Assembly: GCF_009363075.1 (NCBI RefSeq)
Contig: NZ_CP045293.1
Coordinates: 3,038,001 to 3,102,000, forward strand
Direction of reading: 5' to 3'
Length of the DNA: 64,000 bases
From: Paenibacillus guangzhouensis
GTDB lineage: Bacteria; Bacillota; Bacilli; Paenibacillales; Paenibacillaceae
The translations under genes were made by a program, and so were the position numbers. Positions 43,486-55,037 of this stretch are shown here, one piece after another. The number at the start of each line of letters is the position of its first letter. Position 1 is the first letter of the stretch. Under the pieces are notes generated by a model. It did no database searches. It had not been told where the DNA came from and worked only from the letters and a program-made list of their open reading frames with translations.

Positions 43486-44433
43486 TTGTCGAATAACCAG
43501 AAAGCCGCTGTATACGGTGGACAAGCTGTGCTCGAAGGCGTCATGTTTGGCGGTAAAAATGTCAATGTGACAGCGGTTCGGCGCAAAAATAACGAAATTA
43601 CATTTTATGAAGTACCGAAAAATGATAAACCATGGGTCAGCGCCCTCAAGAAAATCCCATTTATCCGCGGTGTAGTAGGGATCGTTGATTCCAGCGCCAA
43701 AGGGTCGCAGCATTTGAACTTCTCTGCCGAGATGTTCGCTGAAGATGAAGTGGATGATCCAGAAGAGAAGGCCAAGCTCAAAGAAAAGGAAAAATCCGGG
43801 TTCAACCTCGCAATGATCGTCGGGGTTGCCGTCGCGGGTATCATTGCTTTTATCTTTGGAAAAGTTGTTCTAACTTTAGTGCCAGTTTTTATAGAAAATC
43901 TGCTCTTTGGAAAAGCATTCGATAATAAAATATTACACAACCTTATTGAAGGCATCATCAAAATTATTCTTCTCTTAATTTATTTGTGGGCGATCTCGCT
44001 GACACCGCCAGTGAAGCGGTTGTTCCAGTACCATGGTGCAGAGCACAAAGTAATCAGCGCCCATGAAGCAGGTCTAGAACTGACGGTTGCCAATGTCCAG
44101 CGATTCAACACGCTGCATTATCGTTGTGGAAGCAGCTTCATTATTTTGTCCGTCATTGTTGGTGTTATTATCTACTCCTTCTTCACCTGGGATACGTTAA
44201 CGGAACGGATCATCCAACGTCTCCTGTTACTGCCCGTCGTGCTAGGCGTATCGTATGAAGCGCTTCGCTTCACGAACATGCTCCGTGACACGCCAGTGCT
44301 CAGATACCTCGGATATCCGGGCCTATGGCTGCAGCTCTTAACAACCAAAGAACCGACAGATGACCAAGTCGAAGTATCAATCGCTTCCTTCAATCGAATG
44401 AGAGAGCTGGATCAGCAAATCTCTAAAGGGTAA
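43486..44433 (+). CDS. yqhQ: DUF1385 membrane protein YqhQ
   Basis: A 315-aa protein. The start is a TTG at 43486 behind GGAAGGTGA; a TTG at 43459 would extend it but has no site. Family motifs: YGGQAVLEGVMFGGK at the N-terminus, YHGAEHKVISAHEAG and HYRCGSSFI, with four membrane helices in between and after. It has been linked to cell shape and envelope genes only by context. It precedes the small yqhP-position gene by 24 bp. Confidence 0.88.
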   Translation: MSNNQKAAVYGGQAVLEGVMFGGKNVNVTAVRRKNNEITFYEVPKNDKPWVSALKKIPFIRGVVGIVDSSAKGSQHLNFSAEMFAEDEVDDPEEKAKLKEKEKSGFNLAMIVGVAVAGIIAFIFGKVVLTLVPVFIENLLFGKAFDNKILHNLIEGIIKIILLLIYLWAISLTPPVKRLFQYHGAEHKVISAHEAGLELTVANVQRFNTLHYRCGSSFIILSVIVGVIIYSFFTWDTLTERIIQRLLLLPVVLGVSYEALRFTNMLRDTPVLRYLGYPGLWLQLLTTKEPTDDQVEVSIASFNRMRELDQQISKG

Positions 44434-44457
44434 TTCATTTCGAGAGGATGATGTATT

Positions 44458-44763
44458 ATGGTGAATCGGCATCGGATTTCCTTCATTGTCATTATGGCGT
44501 TAGCAGCGCTCGGGATCGTGTACTCCATTCTGAATGGAAAGTACGGGCTGCTCATCCCCGTGATCGTGTTCGGCGTTGTTTTCCTGCTCTTGAAATTTCC
44601 GCCTGGACGCTACCGCAGAACGCCTAAGGTCAAGGTATCACAGCGGACAGAAGCAAAATACGCGAAGTCACAGAAAACAAAACGCAAGACGGTCCCGTTC
44701 CGTGTCATTGAAGGGTCCAAAGGCAAAGATGACGGCGATGATAACATCCCGCGATTCCACTAG
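44458..44763 (+). CDS. Small membrane protein in the yqhP position
   Basis: A 101-aa protein with two N-terminal membrane helices (about 7-27 and 31-48) and a very basic C-terminal half (RYRRTPKVKVSQRTEAKYAKSQKTKRKT) ending in an acidic stretch. By order (yqhO-this-yqhQ) it occupies the place of B. subtilis yqhP. The basic tail might bind RNA or acidic lipid, which is speculation. Confidence 0.6.
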   Translation: MVNRHRISFIVIMALAALGIVYSILNGKYGLLIPVIVFGVVFLLLKFPPGRYRRTPKVKVSQRTEAKYAKSQKTKRKTVPFRVIEGSKGKDDGDDNIPRFH

Positions 44764-44795
44764 AGAACGAACCATCACTAAATCGATACAATAAA

Positions 44796-44829
44796 AAGCT
44801 CCTGATTTGCTTACGCAGACCAGGAGCTT
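44796..44829. terminator. Bidirectional terminator
   Basis: AAGCTCCTG and CAGGAGCTT form a perfect 9-bp stem around a 16-base loop. An A-run lies on one side and CTTTT on the other, between convergent genes (yqhP-position gene and yqhO). Confidence 0.85.
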
Positions 44830-44834
44830 CTTTT

Positions 44835-45809
44835 CTATTTCTTCCCTGAAGGATTCGATTGGAATTTCTTAAATTGTAATTCGTACCCTTCATACGTCCA
44901 TCGCTCGAAAAATTGAGTTCCCGCTAGAAGACCAGAATCATATAAGCTGGCACTCTGCTCCGGCGTGATCTCAAATTGGGTATTCCGGATGCCTAGCGTT
45001 GGGATCTTAATCGTACGATATCGGTTATGCTGCTCAATGTAACGTTCATCATGGGCAGACATCATTGTCTCGAACATCGCTTCGAACATGGTAAATGGTC
45101 CTCGAATCGCATGCGGTTGTTGATCCTGCTTCCCGACCATCTGAAATCCAATCGTCGGAACCAGCTGCTTGGTTCTAGGATTACGTTCCTTCTCAAATAG
45201 CCAGAGTGGAAAATTACTGAGCAGGCCTCCATCCACGATATAAGAAAACTGCTTCGAGAATGGTTTCGCCGCGCCTTGCACCTTCCAACTTCGGATCATG
45301 ACGGGGTCGAAAAAATAGGGAATGCTGGTACTCATTCGGATCGCCTTGGCAATTTCCAGCTTGTTCGGTTCTATGCCATAGAGCGCAATATCGTCCGGTA
45401 GAACCAGCAGCCTGCCATTGGAAATATCCGAAGCAATAATCCTCAGCTTATCAGGCGCAATATCACCGAAAGTTCTAATGTTCTTCTCCAGCAGCAGCTT
45501 TCGAATCCACGCTTCTAACGCTTCACCGGAGTATAACCCTTTTTTCAGCAATACGCGCGTAATCGGTCCAATCACCTTGATATTAAAAATAGGGGCGCGC
45601 TTCAAGAACGAGGTGAAGGGGGTGCTCATAATGATCTCCCGCATCTCCTCCGCAGTATACCTTGCTGCGATCAATGAAGCGACGATTGAACCTGATGATG
45701 TTCCTGCTACACGATGAAAGGTCACACCATGATCCTCGGCTGCTCGTACGGCTCCTGCTAGCGAAACTCCCCTAACACCGCCGCCCTCGAACACCGCATT
45801 CACGAGCAT
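44835..45809 (-). CDS. yqhO: Patatin-like phospholipase (YqhO type)
   Basis: A 324-aa serine lipase-like protein. The oxyanion hole GGGVRG (residues 9-14), nucleophile motif GTSSGS (about 36-41) and catalytic Asp in VDGGLLSNFP (about 190) form the patatin Ser/Asp dyad. It matches B. subtilis YqhO, which lies beside mntR. The substrate is unknown. Confidence 0.88.
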   Translation of the reverse strand: MLVNAVFEGGGVRGVSLAGAVRAAEDHGVTFHRVAGTSSGSIVASLIAARYTAEEMREIIMSTPFTSFLKRAPIFNIKVIGPITRVLLKKGLYSGEALEAWIRKLLLEKNIRTFGDIAPDKLRIIASDISNGRLLVLPDDIALYGIEPNKLEIAKAIRMSTSIPYFFDPVMIRSWKVQGAAKPFSKQFSYIVDGGLLSNFPLWLFEKERNPRTKQLVPTIGFQMVGKQDQQPHAIRGPFTMFEAMFETMMSAHDERYIEQHNRYRTIKIPTLGIRNTQFEITPEQSASLYDSGLLAGTQFFERWTYEGYELQFKKFQSNPSGKK

Positions 45810-45881
45810 CCGCCCACCCCCTTCATGACATATCCATAGAACGTCTATTCGATGTATATGCCTGTAAGGGATGTCTTTATG

Positions 45882-47495
45882 TTAACGAGAATAATAGGTT
45901 TTCAATTGATCTGCGACGCCAAGCACGTTCGCTTGCAGATTCTTCGCTCGGAAGAATAGACTTCCAGCAACGCCTCCGCTCTGACGGTTATAATCCAGCT
46001 GATCGATGATCGTACGACTGCTTGACCATCCTGCCTCCGTCGTTCCAAGCTTATAGGCAGCATGGCCTACATAGAGCAACACATTCGTCCCTTTCGTTTC
46101 TTTGACCCACCAATCGACAAGCTTATCATAGGGTGCAGCCTTCGTTCCATTGTTCCAGTAAATTTGAGGTGCGATATAATCAATCCATCCGTTCTGAATC
46201 CATGTTCTTGTATCCGCGTATAGATCATCATAACTATTCACACCAGCGCTTGTCGGCGAACCCGTCGCGTCCAGCTTACTGTTGCGCCATACTCCAAATG
46301 GACTGATCCCGTATTTCACATGACGCTTCGATTGGTGGATTTGCTCGCCAAGCATGCGTACGAACTGATTGACATTGTCTCGGCGCCAATCTCCTTTATT
46401 GCTGAATTGTCCGTTATTATATGTGGTATAGCTTGCATCATCTGCGAAAGGCTCTTTATCTTGCCCATATGGGTAGAAATAATCATCCAAGTGAACGCCG
46501 TCTATATCGTAATTGTTCACGACCTCCATAATCGCTTGCAGAATATGTTCACGTGCCGCCGGGATCCCAGGATCGAACATCAACTTGCCTTGATGGCGCA
46601 CGACCCAATCCGGATGCTGGACCGCAGGGTTATTGGCAGATAGATTCTCGGTTTTATTATCTACGCTTACTCGGAACGGATTGAACCAAGCATGGAATTC
46701 CATTCCCCGAGCATGTGTCTCCTCGATCATGAAGGCTAACGGATCGTAGCCAGGATCTTGCCCTTGTACCCCTGTCAGATACTTGGACCACGGCACAAGC
46801 TTCGACGGATAGAAGGCATCGGATGCAGCACGTACCTGTACGAACACGGCATTCATGCCTACATTCTTCAGATCATCCAGCAGCTTCGTAAATTCCGCCT
46901 TCTGCTGCTCGATTTGGAGTCCTGCCTTGGAAGGCCAGTCCAGATTATAGACCGTGGACACCCAAGCGCCGCGCATCTCCTGACTCGGGTTTGGATTCGG
47001 CTTCGGGTTTGGGTTCGGATTTGGTGTTGGGTCCGGATTCGGATATGTATCGTCATTGCCAGTCGATGAAGTCATCGAAATCGTACGTGAGGCGCCGTCC
47101 CATACGACGGTGACGCCCAAATTCTCAGCCACGAATCGCAGTGGCACAAGAACACGAGAATCTCGAATTGTTACCGCTTCATCGAGCTTTACCTCATTGC
47201 CATTGACATTCGCCACACGATCCTTCTCTTGTAAAATAAGCGTATTATTGTTCTGGTAGATTGTTGCGGTTCTATCCTTCCAATCTACCGTTGCGCCTAG
47301 CGATTCACTAATGACGCGCAGAGGCACCATCGTCACATTCGTACGGGGTGCCAAATATGGCGGCACGTCCGTCGCGACCTGCCGGTCGTTGAGGAACAGG
47401 GCAATTTCTTTCGTCTGACTCGCAGCGAATGCTGTCCAGGACGGGATCATAAGTAACATCATCAGTGCAATAAGTATCGTTCTACTAAACTTCAT
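45882..47495 (-). CDS. Secreted GH10-like (DUF187) hydrolase with stalk domain
   Basis: A 537-aa exported protein. Signal peptide 1-24 (ends AFAAS); a copper amine oxidase N-terminal-like domain (about 28-140, two repeats with VPLRVISESLGATVDW and VPLRFVAENLGVTVVW); an Asn/Pro-rich linker (150-170); then a glycosyl hydrolase-like barrel starting EMRGAWVSTVYNLDWPSK and containing EFHAWFNPFRVS, DGVHLDDYFYPYG and APQIYWNNGT. Such proteins (YngK group) act on wall or surface polysaccharide; the substrate is not known. Confidence 0.85.
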   Translation of the reverse strand: MKFSRTILIALMMLLMIPSWTAFAASQTKEIALFLNDRQVATDVPPYLAPRTNVTMVPLRVISESLGATVDWKDRTATIYQNNNTLILQEKDRVANVNGNEVKLDEAVTIRDSRVLVPLRFVAENLGVTVVWDGASRTISMTSSTGNDDTYPNPDPTPNPNPNPKPNPNPSQEMRGAWVSTVYNLDWPSKAGLQIEQQKAEFTKLLDDLKNVGMNAVFVQVRAASDAFYPSKLVPWSKYLTGVQGQDPGYDPLAFMIEETHARGMEFHAWFNPFRVSVDNKTENLSANNPAVQHPDWVVRHQGKLMFDPGIPAAREHILQAIMEVVNNYDIDGVHLDDYFYPYGQDKEPFADDASYTTYNNGQFSNKGDWRRDNVNQFVRMLGEQIHQSKRHVKYGISPFGVWRNSKLDATGSPTSAGVNSYDDLYADTRTWIQNGWIDYIAPQIYWNNGTKAAPYDKLVDWWVKETKGTNVLLYVGHAAYKLGTTEAGWSSSRTIIDQLDYNRQSGGVAGSLFFRAKNLQANVLGVADQLKTYYSR

Positions 47496-47621
47496 TCTCT
47501 ACCTCCTGTTTCTAGTAATCATTCTATTATAAACGTCCAATTAATAGACAGCAAAACAACCCACAAAGTTGCGGGTAATGTGGGAATAAAGAAAGATTCG
47601 TAATCGCAATAAAGCAAAAAA

Positions 47622-47650
47622 AGCGCCCGCTCCCTTAGGAGACAGACGCT
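47622..47650 (-). terminator. Terminator of mntR
   Basis: AGCGCCCGCTCCC and GGAGACAGACGCT form an interrupted stem; seven T's follow on the minus strand (GCTTTTTTTG). It lies 34 bp past the mntR stop. Confidence 0.85.
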
Positions 47651-47683
47651 CTCTTCACTTGATGCGAATCAAAATCATTACGA

Positions 47684-48109
47684 TTAGGATTCGTTATTCA
47701 GTTCATTATGTATCTCTTGCAGTTGGCGCAACCGCTCGGGATCACGCTTGAAGTATTCGACCAGCGTCTCAATGCAAGTGATCGAATCCCAACTCAAGTG
47801 ATGTTCAATCCCTTCGACATCCGTGTAGATATTCTCATGTTGTACACCAATGATCGTTAAGAAATCCTCCAACAAATGATGACGATCAACGAGACGTTTC
47901 CCCATCTTCTTCCCTTTGTTCGTGAGGATCAAGCCACGGTATTTCTCATATATGAGGTAATTATCCTTATCGAGCTTTTGAATCATTTTCGTCACTGAGG
48001 AGGGATGAACTTCAAGACCTTCTGCAATGTCAGATACCCGTGCATAGCCTTTTTCGTCAATCAGTTTGTAAATTCGTTCCAAATAGTCCTCCATGCTCGG
48101 TGTAGGCAT
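47684..48109 (-). CDS. mntR: Manganese transport regulator MntR
   Basis: A 141-aa DtxR-family repressor that shuts Mn uptake genes when Mn(II) is bound. All six metal ligands of B. subtilis MntR sit at the same numbers: Asp8, Glu11, His77, Glu99, Glu102 and His103. The winged helix ([22 protein letters not shown]) is at about residues 25-46. It lies beside yqhO, as in B. subtilis. Confidence 0.97.
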   Translation of the reverse strand: MPTPSMEDYLERIYKLIDEKGYARVSDIAEGLEVHPSSVTKMIQKLDKDNYLIYEKYRGLILTNKGKKMGKRLVDRHHLLEDFLTIIGVQHENIYTDVEGIEHHLSWDSITCIETLVEYFKRDPERLRQLQEIHNELNNES

Positions 48110-48202
48110 TGGTTCCCCTCTTTTCCAACATTATAAATTGTACTTCAATATGATACATGTTTTGCAGGACCAAATGCAAGTCTATCCGAACATTCGTGTC
48201 TT

Positions 48203-48907
48203 TTAGAACTTCAGCCATTCCGGCGTAATGGATTGCAGCCAGATCGTAATGCGGCTCATCTGATCAGTAAATAAGAGAATCGCCATGATGATCATAATGA
48301 CACCGCCAATCTTCATCAGACGATTCGAATATTTCAGAATCCAACGTGTTGAACCAATGAAAAATGCAAATATAAAGAACGGTACCGCAAACCCAATCGT
48401 ATACGCTGTAATCAGCCGGAGCCACGCATTCGGTTCTGTCGCAGCAAGTCCAATGATCGCGGTGAGAATCGGCCCTACACATGGTGACCAACCCGCAGAG
48501 AACCCAATCCCGAATACGAAGGAACCAATGTAACCAGCCGGCTTAAATTTAAACTGAAATTTCCGTTCTTTCATCAGAAACTGCGGCTGGAATAATCCAA
48601 CGAGGAATAACCCCATCACGAGAATTAATATCGCGGAAATCTGACGAATCAAATCTTTATAATCTACAAATAAGTCCCCTACGAGGCTCGCACCGTAACT
48701 TAGCGCATAAAAAACGACCGAAAATCCTAATACGAAAAAGAACGTATGCGACATAACCCGCATCCGCACTTCACGCGTGTTCTGTTCGGTCTTCAACCGA
48801 TTAACAGACACCCCTGTAATGAATGATATGTAAGAAGGATACAGCGGCAAACAGCAGGGCGAGATAAAGGAAGCTAGTCCCGCCCAGAAAGCAATCCATA
48901 CGCTCAT
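48203..48907 (-). CDS. ccdA: CcdA-family thiol-redox membrane transporter
   Basis: A 234-aa protein with six membrane helices. ISPCCLPLYPSYISFITG near the start and GFSAGWSPCVGPILTA in the middle carry the reactive cysteines that shuttle electrons across the membrane for cytochrome c maturation or other thiol proteins. It starts 15 bp after the znuB stop, so it appears to be the last gene of the zinc operon. Confidence 0.88.
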   Translation of the reverse strand: MSVWIAFWAGLASFISPCCLPLYPSYISFITGVSVNRLKTEQNTREVRMRVMSHTFFFVLGFSVVFYALSYGASLVGDLFVDYKDLIRQISAILILVMGLFLVGLFQPQFLMKERKFQFKFKPAGYIGSFVFGIGFSAGWSPCVGPILTAIIGLAATEPNAWLRLITAYTIGFAVPFFIFAFFIGSTRWILKYSNRLMKIGGVIMIIMAILLFTDQMSRITIWLQSITPEWLKF

Positions 48908-48922
48908 GTAGAATCGTTCCTC

Positions 48923-49738
48923 CTAAATTTTCAGTCCTCGACGGACAATCATGGTCACAATCAAAATCAGGATCAAAATGATAACAATTGTTGCCCCCGG
49001 TGCGAGACTCCACACACCTGCTACCAAGAGACCGGCAATGGCCGCAATCTCAGCGATAATCACTGAGAAAATTATGGATTGGCGGAATCCCCGCGCGATC
49101 AGCAAGCTGCAGGCGACAGGAATCGTTAACAAGGCGGAGATAAGCAATGCACCGACAATTTTGATCGATACGCTAATAATTAATGCTGTAAGAACGGTGA
49201 TCATAATGTTCAACGCTCGTACGGGTAATCCCGACACAGCTGCTGCATCCTCATCGAACGTGAGCAGGAACAACTCTTTCCAGAACACGGCTACGACGAT
49301 AAGAACAAGGACTGCAACCCCAGCCACGACATAAATGTCAAGATCCGTTAACGTATAGATACTGCCGAACAAATAACTAGTTACGTTCAAATTAAAGTTC
49401 TTCCCTAACGTGAAGAAAAGTGAGGCGAGCGCTACCCCACCCGACATAATGATCGCAATGGAGAGCTCTGCATACGTCTTATAGGCTTTACGGAGCCGCT
49501 CTATCGCAAAAGATGCAATCAGTGCGAAGATGAGTCCAACAACAAGTGGATAGACCTGCAGTAAAAACCCAAGTGCAACACCAGCAATCGTGACATGTGC
49601 GAGCGTATCCCCAATCATGGACAGCCGCCGTAACACGAGAAAAGTTCCCATCAGCGGTGCAACCACCGCGATGAGAACGCCTCCGACGAACGCTTTCAAG
49701 AAGAAACCGCTTGTCATTAACTCGATAATCATATTCAA
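48923..49738 (-). CDS. znuB: Zinc ABC transporter permease
   Basis: A 271-aa ABC-3 permease with about eight membrane helices. Family pattern: VAPLMGTFLVLRRLSMIGDTLAHVTIAGVALG near the N-terminus and LSIAIIMSGGVALASLFF. It starts 15 bp after znuC in the znuA-znuC-znuB-ccdA operon. Confidence 0.93.
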   Translation of the reverse strand: MNMIIELMTSGFFLKAFVGGVLIAVVAPLMGTFLVLRRLSMIGDTLAHVTIAGVALGFLLQVYPLVVGLIFALIASFAIERLRKAYKTYAELSIAIIMSGGVALASLFFTLGKNFNLNVTSYLFGSIYTLTDLDIYVVAGVAVLVLIVVAVFWKELFLLTFDEDAAAVSGLPVRALNIMITVLTALIISVSIKIVGALLISALLTIPVACSLLIARGFRQSIIFSVIIAEIAAIAGLLVAGVWSLAPGATIVIILILILIVTMIVRRGLKI

Positions 49739-49753
49739 TTCCGTTCGTCCCCT

Positions 49754-50533
49754 TTAACGTGATTCTGTGTCTCGTACCGTAAGTGTATGTGATAGATCCA
49801 AAGCCTCGCAGTTCTCAATTTCATGGGAGTGCTTCACATAGAACTTTAACTTGCCGCTCTGCTGTGCAGGTTCTTTTCCCAAGTAGGCTTCGATCATATC
49901 CATGTCATGAGATACCATCAGGAACGTCATACGATGATGCTGATGCATATGCTGTACAAGCTGGAAGAAGTCATGCTGTGTCTCAATGTCAATGCCGACT
50001 GTCGGCTCATCCAGGATGAGCAATTCTGGATTATTGATGAGCGCCCGAGCCAAAAATACGCGCTGCTGTTGACCGCCTGAGAGCTGACCGATCCGCTTGG
50101 ATGCAAGATCTGCAATACGCATCACGTCCATCGCATCCGAGCATTTCTGAATATCTTCCTTCGGAATCCGTCTCGCAACATTTCGTCTCCCATACACCCC
50201 GGACTGAACAACCTCACGAACAGTCGCCGGGAACAGAGGGTTAAATGAATTTTTCTGCGGTACATAGCCGATTCGCTGCCAGCCGTTAAATTGATCAATG
50301 GGTTCTCCGAACAGCTCGATGTTGCCACTCTTCGGCTTCAAGAGACCTACAATCATTCGCATTAACGTTGACTTCCCTGCACCATTAGAGCCGATGAGCC
50401 CGACGAAATCCCGCTGCTGTACAGCAAAATTCAAATCACGAATGACCGATTGATCTTGATAGTCAAATGAGACATGCTCGAGCCGAATCACATCTTGATG
50501 GCACCGTGCATTCGTAGATGATTCAATCGTCAT
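49754..50533 (-). CDS. znuC: Zinc ABC transporter ATP-binding protein
   Basis: A 259-aa ATPase with Walker A LIGSNGAGKSTLMRM, signature QLSGGQQQRVFLARAL, Walker B LLILDEPTVGID and the switch His in LMVSHDMD. A longer C-terminal tail (ENCEALDLSHTLTVRDTESR) follows. It energises zinc uptake with ZnuA and ZnuB, which flank it. Confidence 0.94.
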   Translation of the reverse strand: MTIESSTNARCHQDVIRLEHVSFDYQDQSVIRDLNFAVQQRDFVGLIGSNGAGKSTLMRMIVGLLKPKSGNIELFGEPIDQFNGWQRIGYVPQKNSFNPLFPATVREVVQSGVYGRRNVARRIPKEDIQKCSDAMDVMRIADLASKRIGQLSGGQQQRVFLARALINNPELLILDEPTVGIDIETQHDFFQLVQHMHQHHRMTFLMVSHDMDMIEAYLGKEPAQQSGKLKFYVKHSHEIENCEALDLSHTLTVRDTESR

Positions 50534-50562
50534 TATCGCATTCCCCTTTACTTGTTCTCACT

Positions 50563-51552
50563 CTATTGTAAAGCCTGAACTAAATTTTGCAAATTGCGTT
50601 CCATTAATGTAACATAACTTTCACCAGATTTATCTTGTTCCGGTGTAAGACCTTCAATGGGGTTCAACACAAGAGTTCCTACTTTCGCTTCACTCGCCAG
50701 CATCTTCGCAATTTGATCCGATACCAATTCCTCGAAGAAAATGTATTTCACATCGTGTTCCTTTACATACTTCGTCAATTCAAGAATATCTTGGCTGCGT
50801 GGCTCGGCTTCAGGCGACAATCCCATGACGGATTTCTGGGTTAGCCCGTAGTCCCGTGCTAAATATCCGAACGCCTGATGCGATACGACAATCTCTTTCT
50901 TCGTGGTCTTCGCGAGTTCGGTCTCGAACTTCGCATCTAAATCTTTCAACTTCTGCTCGAGTTTCGTATAATTCGCCTCATAATCTGCTTGGTTCGCAGC
51001 ATCGATCGCTATAAAACTATCTTTAATATTCTTCGCCATGATCAGCGCTGACTTCGGACTTACCCACGTATGTGGATCAAGATACATATCTTCGCCATGA
51101 GCAGCTTCGTTGTCATGATTGTGTTCATCTTCATGCCCGGCTTCCTCACCATGATGATGACCATCATCACCTTCGGCATGAATCAGATCAATCCCATGAC
51201 TCACTTCAACCGTCTTCAGCTTCGCATTTTTATCTAATCCTTGCAGGAAATTCGGAATCCAGCCCTCAAGACCTGCCCCATTGTATAGCAGCAGTTGCGC
51301 TTTGGAGGTAACCGTAATATCCTGGCTCTTCGGCGTCCAGTCATGCGGCTCCACGCCCGTCGGGATCAAATTCATAACATGAGCATGATCGCCTCCGATC
51401 TGTCTTGCAAAATCATAGATTGGGAAAATGGTCGTTACCACGTTCACTTTGCCCTCTTCCAACTGCATCGCATTATTCTGTCCACAAGCAGCTAGCATGA
51501 TCGCTAGGATCATGAAGATCGCTCCTATTTTATATTTACGCATCGATTTCAT
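50563..51552 (-). CDS. znuA: Zinc ABC transporter substrate-binding lipoprotein
   Basis: A 329-aa lipoprotein. The start is the ATG at 51552 after GGGAGGGG; the TTG six bases before it is too near the site. Signal peptide and lipobox (MLAAC, Cys about 24) lead to a cluster A-I fold, with metal ligands in PHDWTPKS and a His/Glu/Asp-rich loop (GDDGHHHGEEAGHEDEHNHD, about 135-155) that is typical of zinc binders. A C-terminal SPEAEPRSQDI follows HQAFGYLARDYGL. It is the first gene of the zinc operon. Confidence 0.95.
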   Translation of the reverse strand: MKSMRKYKIGAIFMILAIMLAACGQNNAMQLEEGKVNVVTTIFPIYDFARQIGGDHAHVMNLIPTGVEPHDWTPKSQDITVTSKAQLLLYNGAGLEGWIPNFLQGLDKNAKLKTVEVSHGIDLIHAEGDDGHHHGEEAGHEDEHNHDNEAAHGEDMYLDPHTWVSPKSALIMAKNIKDSFIAIDAANQADYEANYTKLEQKLKDLDAKFETELAKTTKKEIVVSHQAFGYLARDYGLTQKSVMGLSPEAEPRSQDILELTKYVKEHDVKYIFFEELVSDQIAKMLASEAKVGTLVLNPIEGLTPEQDKSGESYVTLMERNLQNLVQALQ

Positions 51553-51580
51553 CGTCAATCCCCTCCCAAGGTTTTGTTCT

Positions 51581-51601
51581 TAATCGTAAACATTACTGTT
51601 A
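51581..51601. promoter_or_regulatory. Zur box overlapping the znu promoter start site
   Basis: TAATCGTAAACATTACTGTTA matches the Bacillus Zur consensus (AAATCGTAATNATTACGATTT) at most positions, especially the ATCGTAA and ATTAC cores. It begins just after the -10 of the promoter, where bound Zur would block transcription when zinc is ample. The zur gene lies about 3 kb away. Confidence 0.7.
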
Positions 51602-51603
51602 GG

Positions 51604-51632
51604 ATTATAAGGAGTTTCATGAAACCTGTCAA
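51604..51632 (-). promoter_or_regulatory. Consensus sigma-A promoter of the znu operon
   Basis: On the minus strand TTGACA (51632-51627) and TATAAT (51609-51604) are both perfect and 17 bp apart, about 52 bp before znuA. Confidence 0.85.
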
Positions 51633-51748
51633 CATCAAATTATCCCCACAAACCGAACTATAGAAAATCTATTCAAATTCCCCCATGTCTCTATATGGTA
51701 TAATCTCACCACTCTGAATCCCCTTCATACCTTCTAATGCAAGCAAAA

Positions 51749-51787
51749 AGACCGATAAGACGCCATTTTCATGGCTCTTACCGGTCC
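51749..51787 (-). terminator. Terminator of metG
   Basis: AGACCGATAAGA pairs with TCTTACCGGTCC around a 15-base loop, with TTTTTG following on the minus strand. It lies 11 bp past the metG stop. Confidence 0.8.
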
Positions 51788-51797
51788 TTTCTCTATC

Positions 51798-54115
<2,318 letters not shown>

Positions 54116-54123
54116 ATATCATG

Positions 54124-54152
54124 AATATAACGAGTCCGGCCTCCAATGTCAA
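54124..54152 (-). promoter_or_regulatory. Sigma-A promoter of metG within the yidD end
   Basis: TTGACA (54152-54147) and TATATT (54129-54124) are 17 bp apart on the minus strand. The -35 contains the yidD stop codon (TGA at 54151-54149), so the two genes share these bases. Transcription would start at about 54115, where the T-box leader begins. Confidence 0.75.
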
Positions 54153-54400
54153 GGTTGCGGGTTTCCAGTCGATTCCGGCTTCGACTTCGGTGGAGGAACC
54201 GGATCATATCCGCCAGGATGAAAAGGATGGCATTTGCCAATCCGTTTGATCGCGAGCCACGAACCTTTGGCAGGACCATGGACATCGATCGCCTCAAGCG
54301 CATATGCCGAGCATGTCGGATAGAAGCGACAGGTTGGCGGTTTCATTGGCGAAATGACTTTACGATAGAAATGAATCGGAGCCTTCAGCACCCATTTCAT
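54149..54400 (-). CDS. yidD: YidD membrane protein insertion efficiency factor
   Basis: An 83-aa protein with the YidD hallmarks: [32 protein letters not shown], three conserved Cys, and [15 protein letters not shown]. It sits at the inner membrane and aids YidC-type insertion. A Pro/Ser/Lys tail ends the protein. It starts 5 bp after the zur stop. Confidence 0.93.
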   Translation of the reverse strand: MKWVLKAPIHFYRKVISPMKPPTCRFYPTCSAYALEAIDVHGPAKGSWLAIKRIGKCHPFHPGGYDPVPPPKSKPESTGNPQP

Positions 54401-54405
54401 CTCTC

Positions 54406-54873
54406 CTACTCCGAACGAGCAGCAGTCCCACGTGATGGGCTGCCAGGATCGCCAGCTTCAGCCGCAAGGCAATCTTTACAATAGCCGAAGACTTCGAACT
54501 TATGCTTCACAACTTGGAACTGGTCAGGGACGTCCGTTAACTGCATCGGGCAGAATGTAATCGGATACGTCTTTTCGCAAGTAAGACAGATCAAGTGATG
54601 ATGGTGATGATTCTCCGCACACCGCGCTTTGAATTTCACCCCTTCTTCGAACATAATCTGCTCGAGCGCACCAAGTTCCTGCATGACACGCAAGTTCCGA
54701 TATACGGTATCGAAGCTTAATCCTGAGTAATGCTTACACATATATTCATACACATCTTTAGGTGTTAAATAGCCCTCAGACTCTGCGAACAATCTCGCCA
54801 ACGTTCGACGCTGATCGGTGATACGCAGACCTTGTTTGGACATGATCTGCACAATTTCTTCTGTCTTGAGCAA
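54406..54873 (-). CDS. zur: Fur-family regulator, probably Zur
   Basis: A 155-aa protein by a TTG start at 54873 behind GGGGGGA; an ATG at 54843 (MSKQGLRIT) is the shorter choice. The winged helix includes [14 protein letters not shown] and [18 protein letters not shown]; metal sites are [11 protein letters not shown] with CPMQL, and a second CxxC (CKDC). It is close to B. subtilis Zur. The gene forms one unit with yidD, near the znu operon with its Zur box. A C-terminal tail ([19 protein letters not shown]) is unusual. Confidence 0.85.
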   Translation of the reverse strand: MLKTEEIVQIMSKQGLRITDQRRTLARLFAESEGYLTPKDVYEYMCKHYSGLSFDTVYRNLRVMQELGALEQIMFEEGVKFKARCAENHHHHHLICLTCEKTYPITFCPMQLTDVPDQFQVVKHKFEVFGYCKDCLAAEAGDPGSPSRGTAARSE

Positions 54874-54923
54874 CGTCCATCCCCCCATCTGATCATTACG
54901 TGTCCATTGATACATCCATCCTC

Positions 54924-54942
54924 TTATAATGCAACATTATTA
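54924..54942. promoter_or_regulatory. Inverted repeat upstream of zur, possible Fur-family operator
   Basis: TTATAATG and CATTATTA (one mismatch) face each other across three bases, 51 bp before the zur start. This resembles PerR/Fur-type operators, but not the Zur core. Regulation of zur from here is a guess. Confidence 0.35.
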
Positions 54943-54990
54943 GACACCCGTCAATCGAACGGCAATACACGCTAACAAGCATGCATAAAA

Positions 54991-55026
54991 AAACCGTGAG
55001 GCCCTTCAGATAAAGGACCGCACGGT
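54991..55026 (-). terminator. Terminator of the PKD-domain gene
   Basis: AAACCGTGAGGCCCTT pairs with AAGGACCGCACGGT (two mismatches); on the minus strand TTTTTTT follows. It lies 12 bp past the stop. Confidence 0.85.
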
Positions 55027-55037
55027 CATAGATATGT

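Noticed and set aside
51611-51665. Tiny plus-strand ORF with AAGGAG before ATG (MKPVNIKLSPQTEL)
   Set aside because: Only 14 codons, and the apparent ribosome site is the complement of the znu promoter -10 region.
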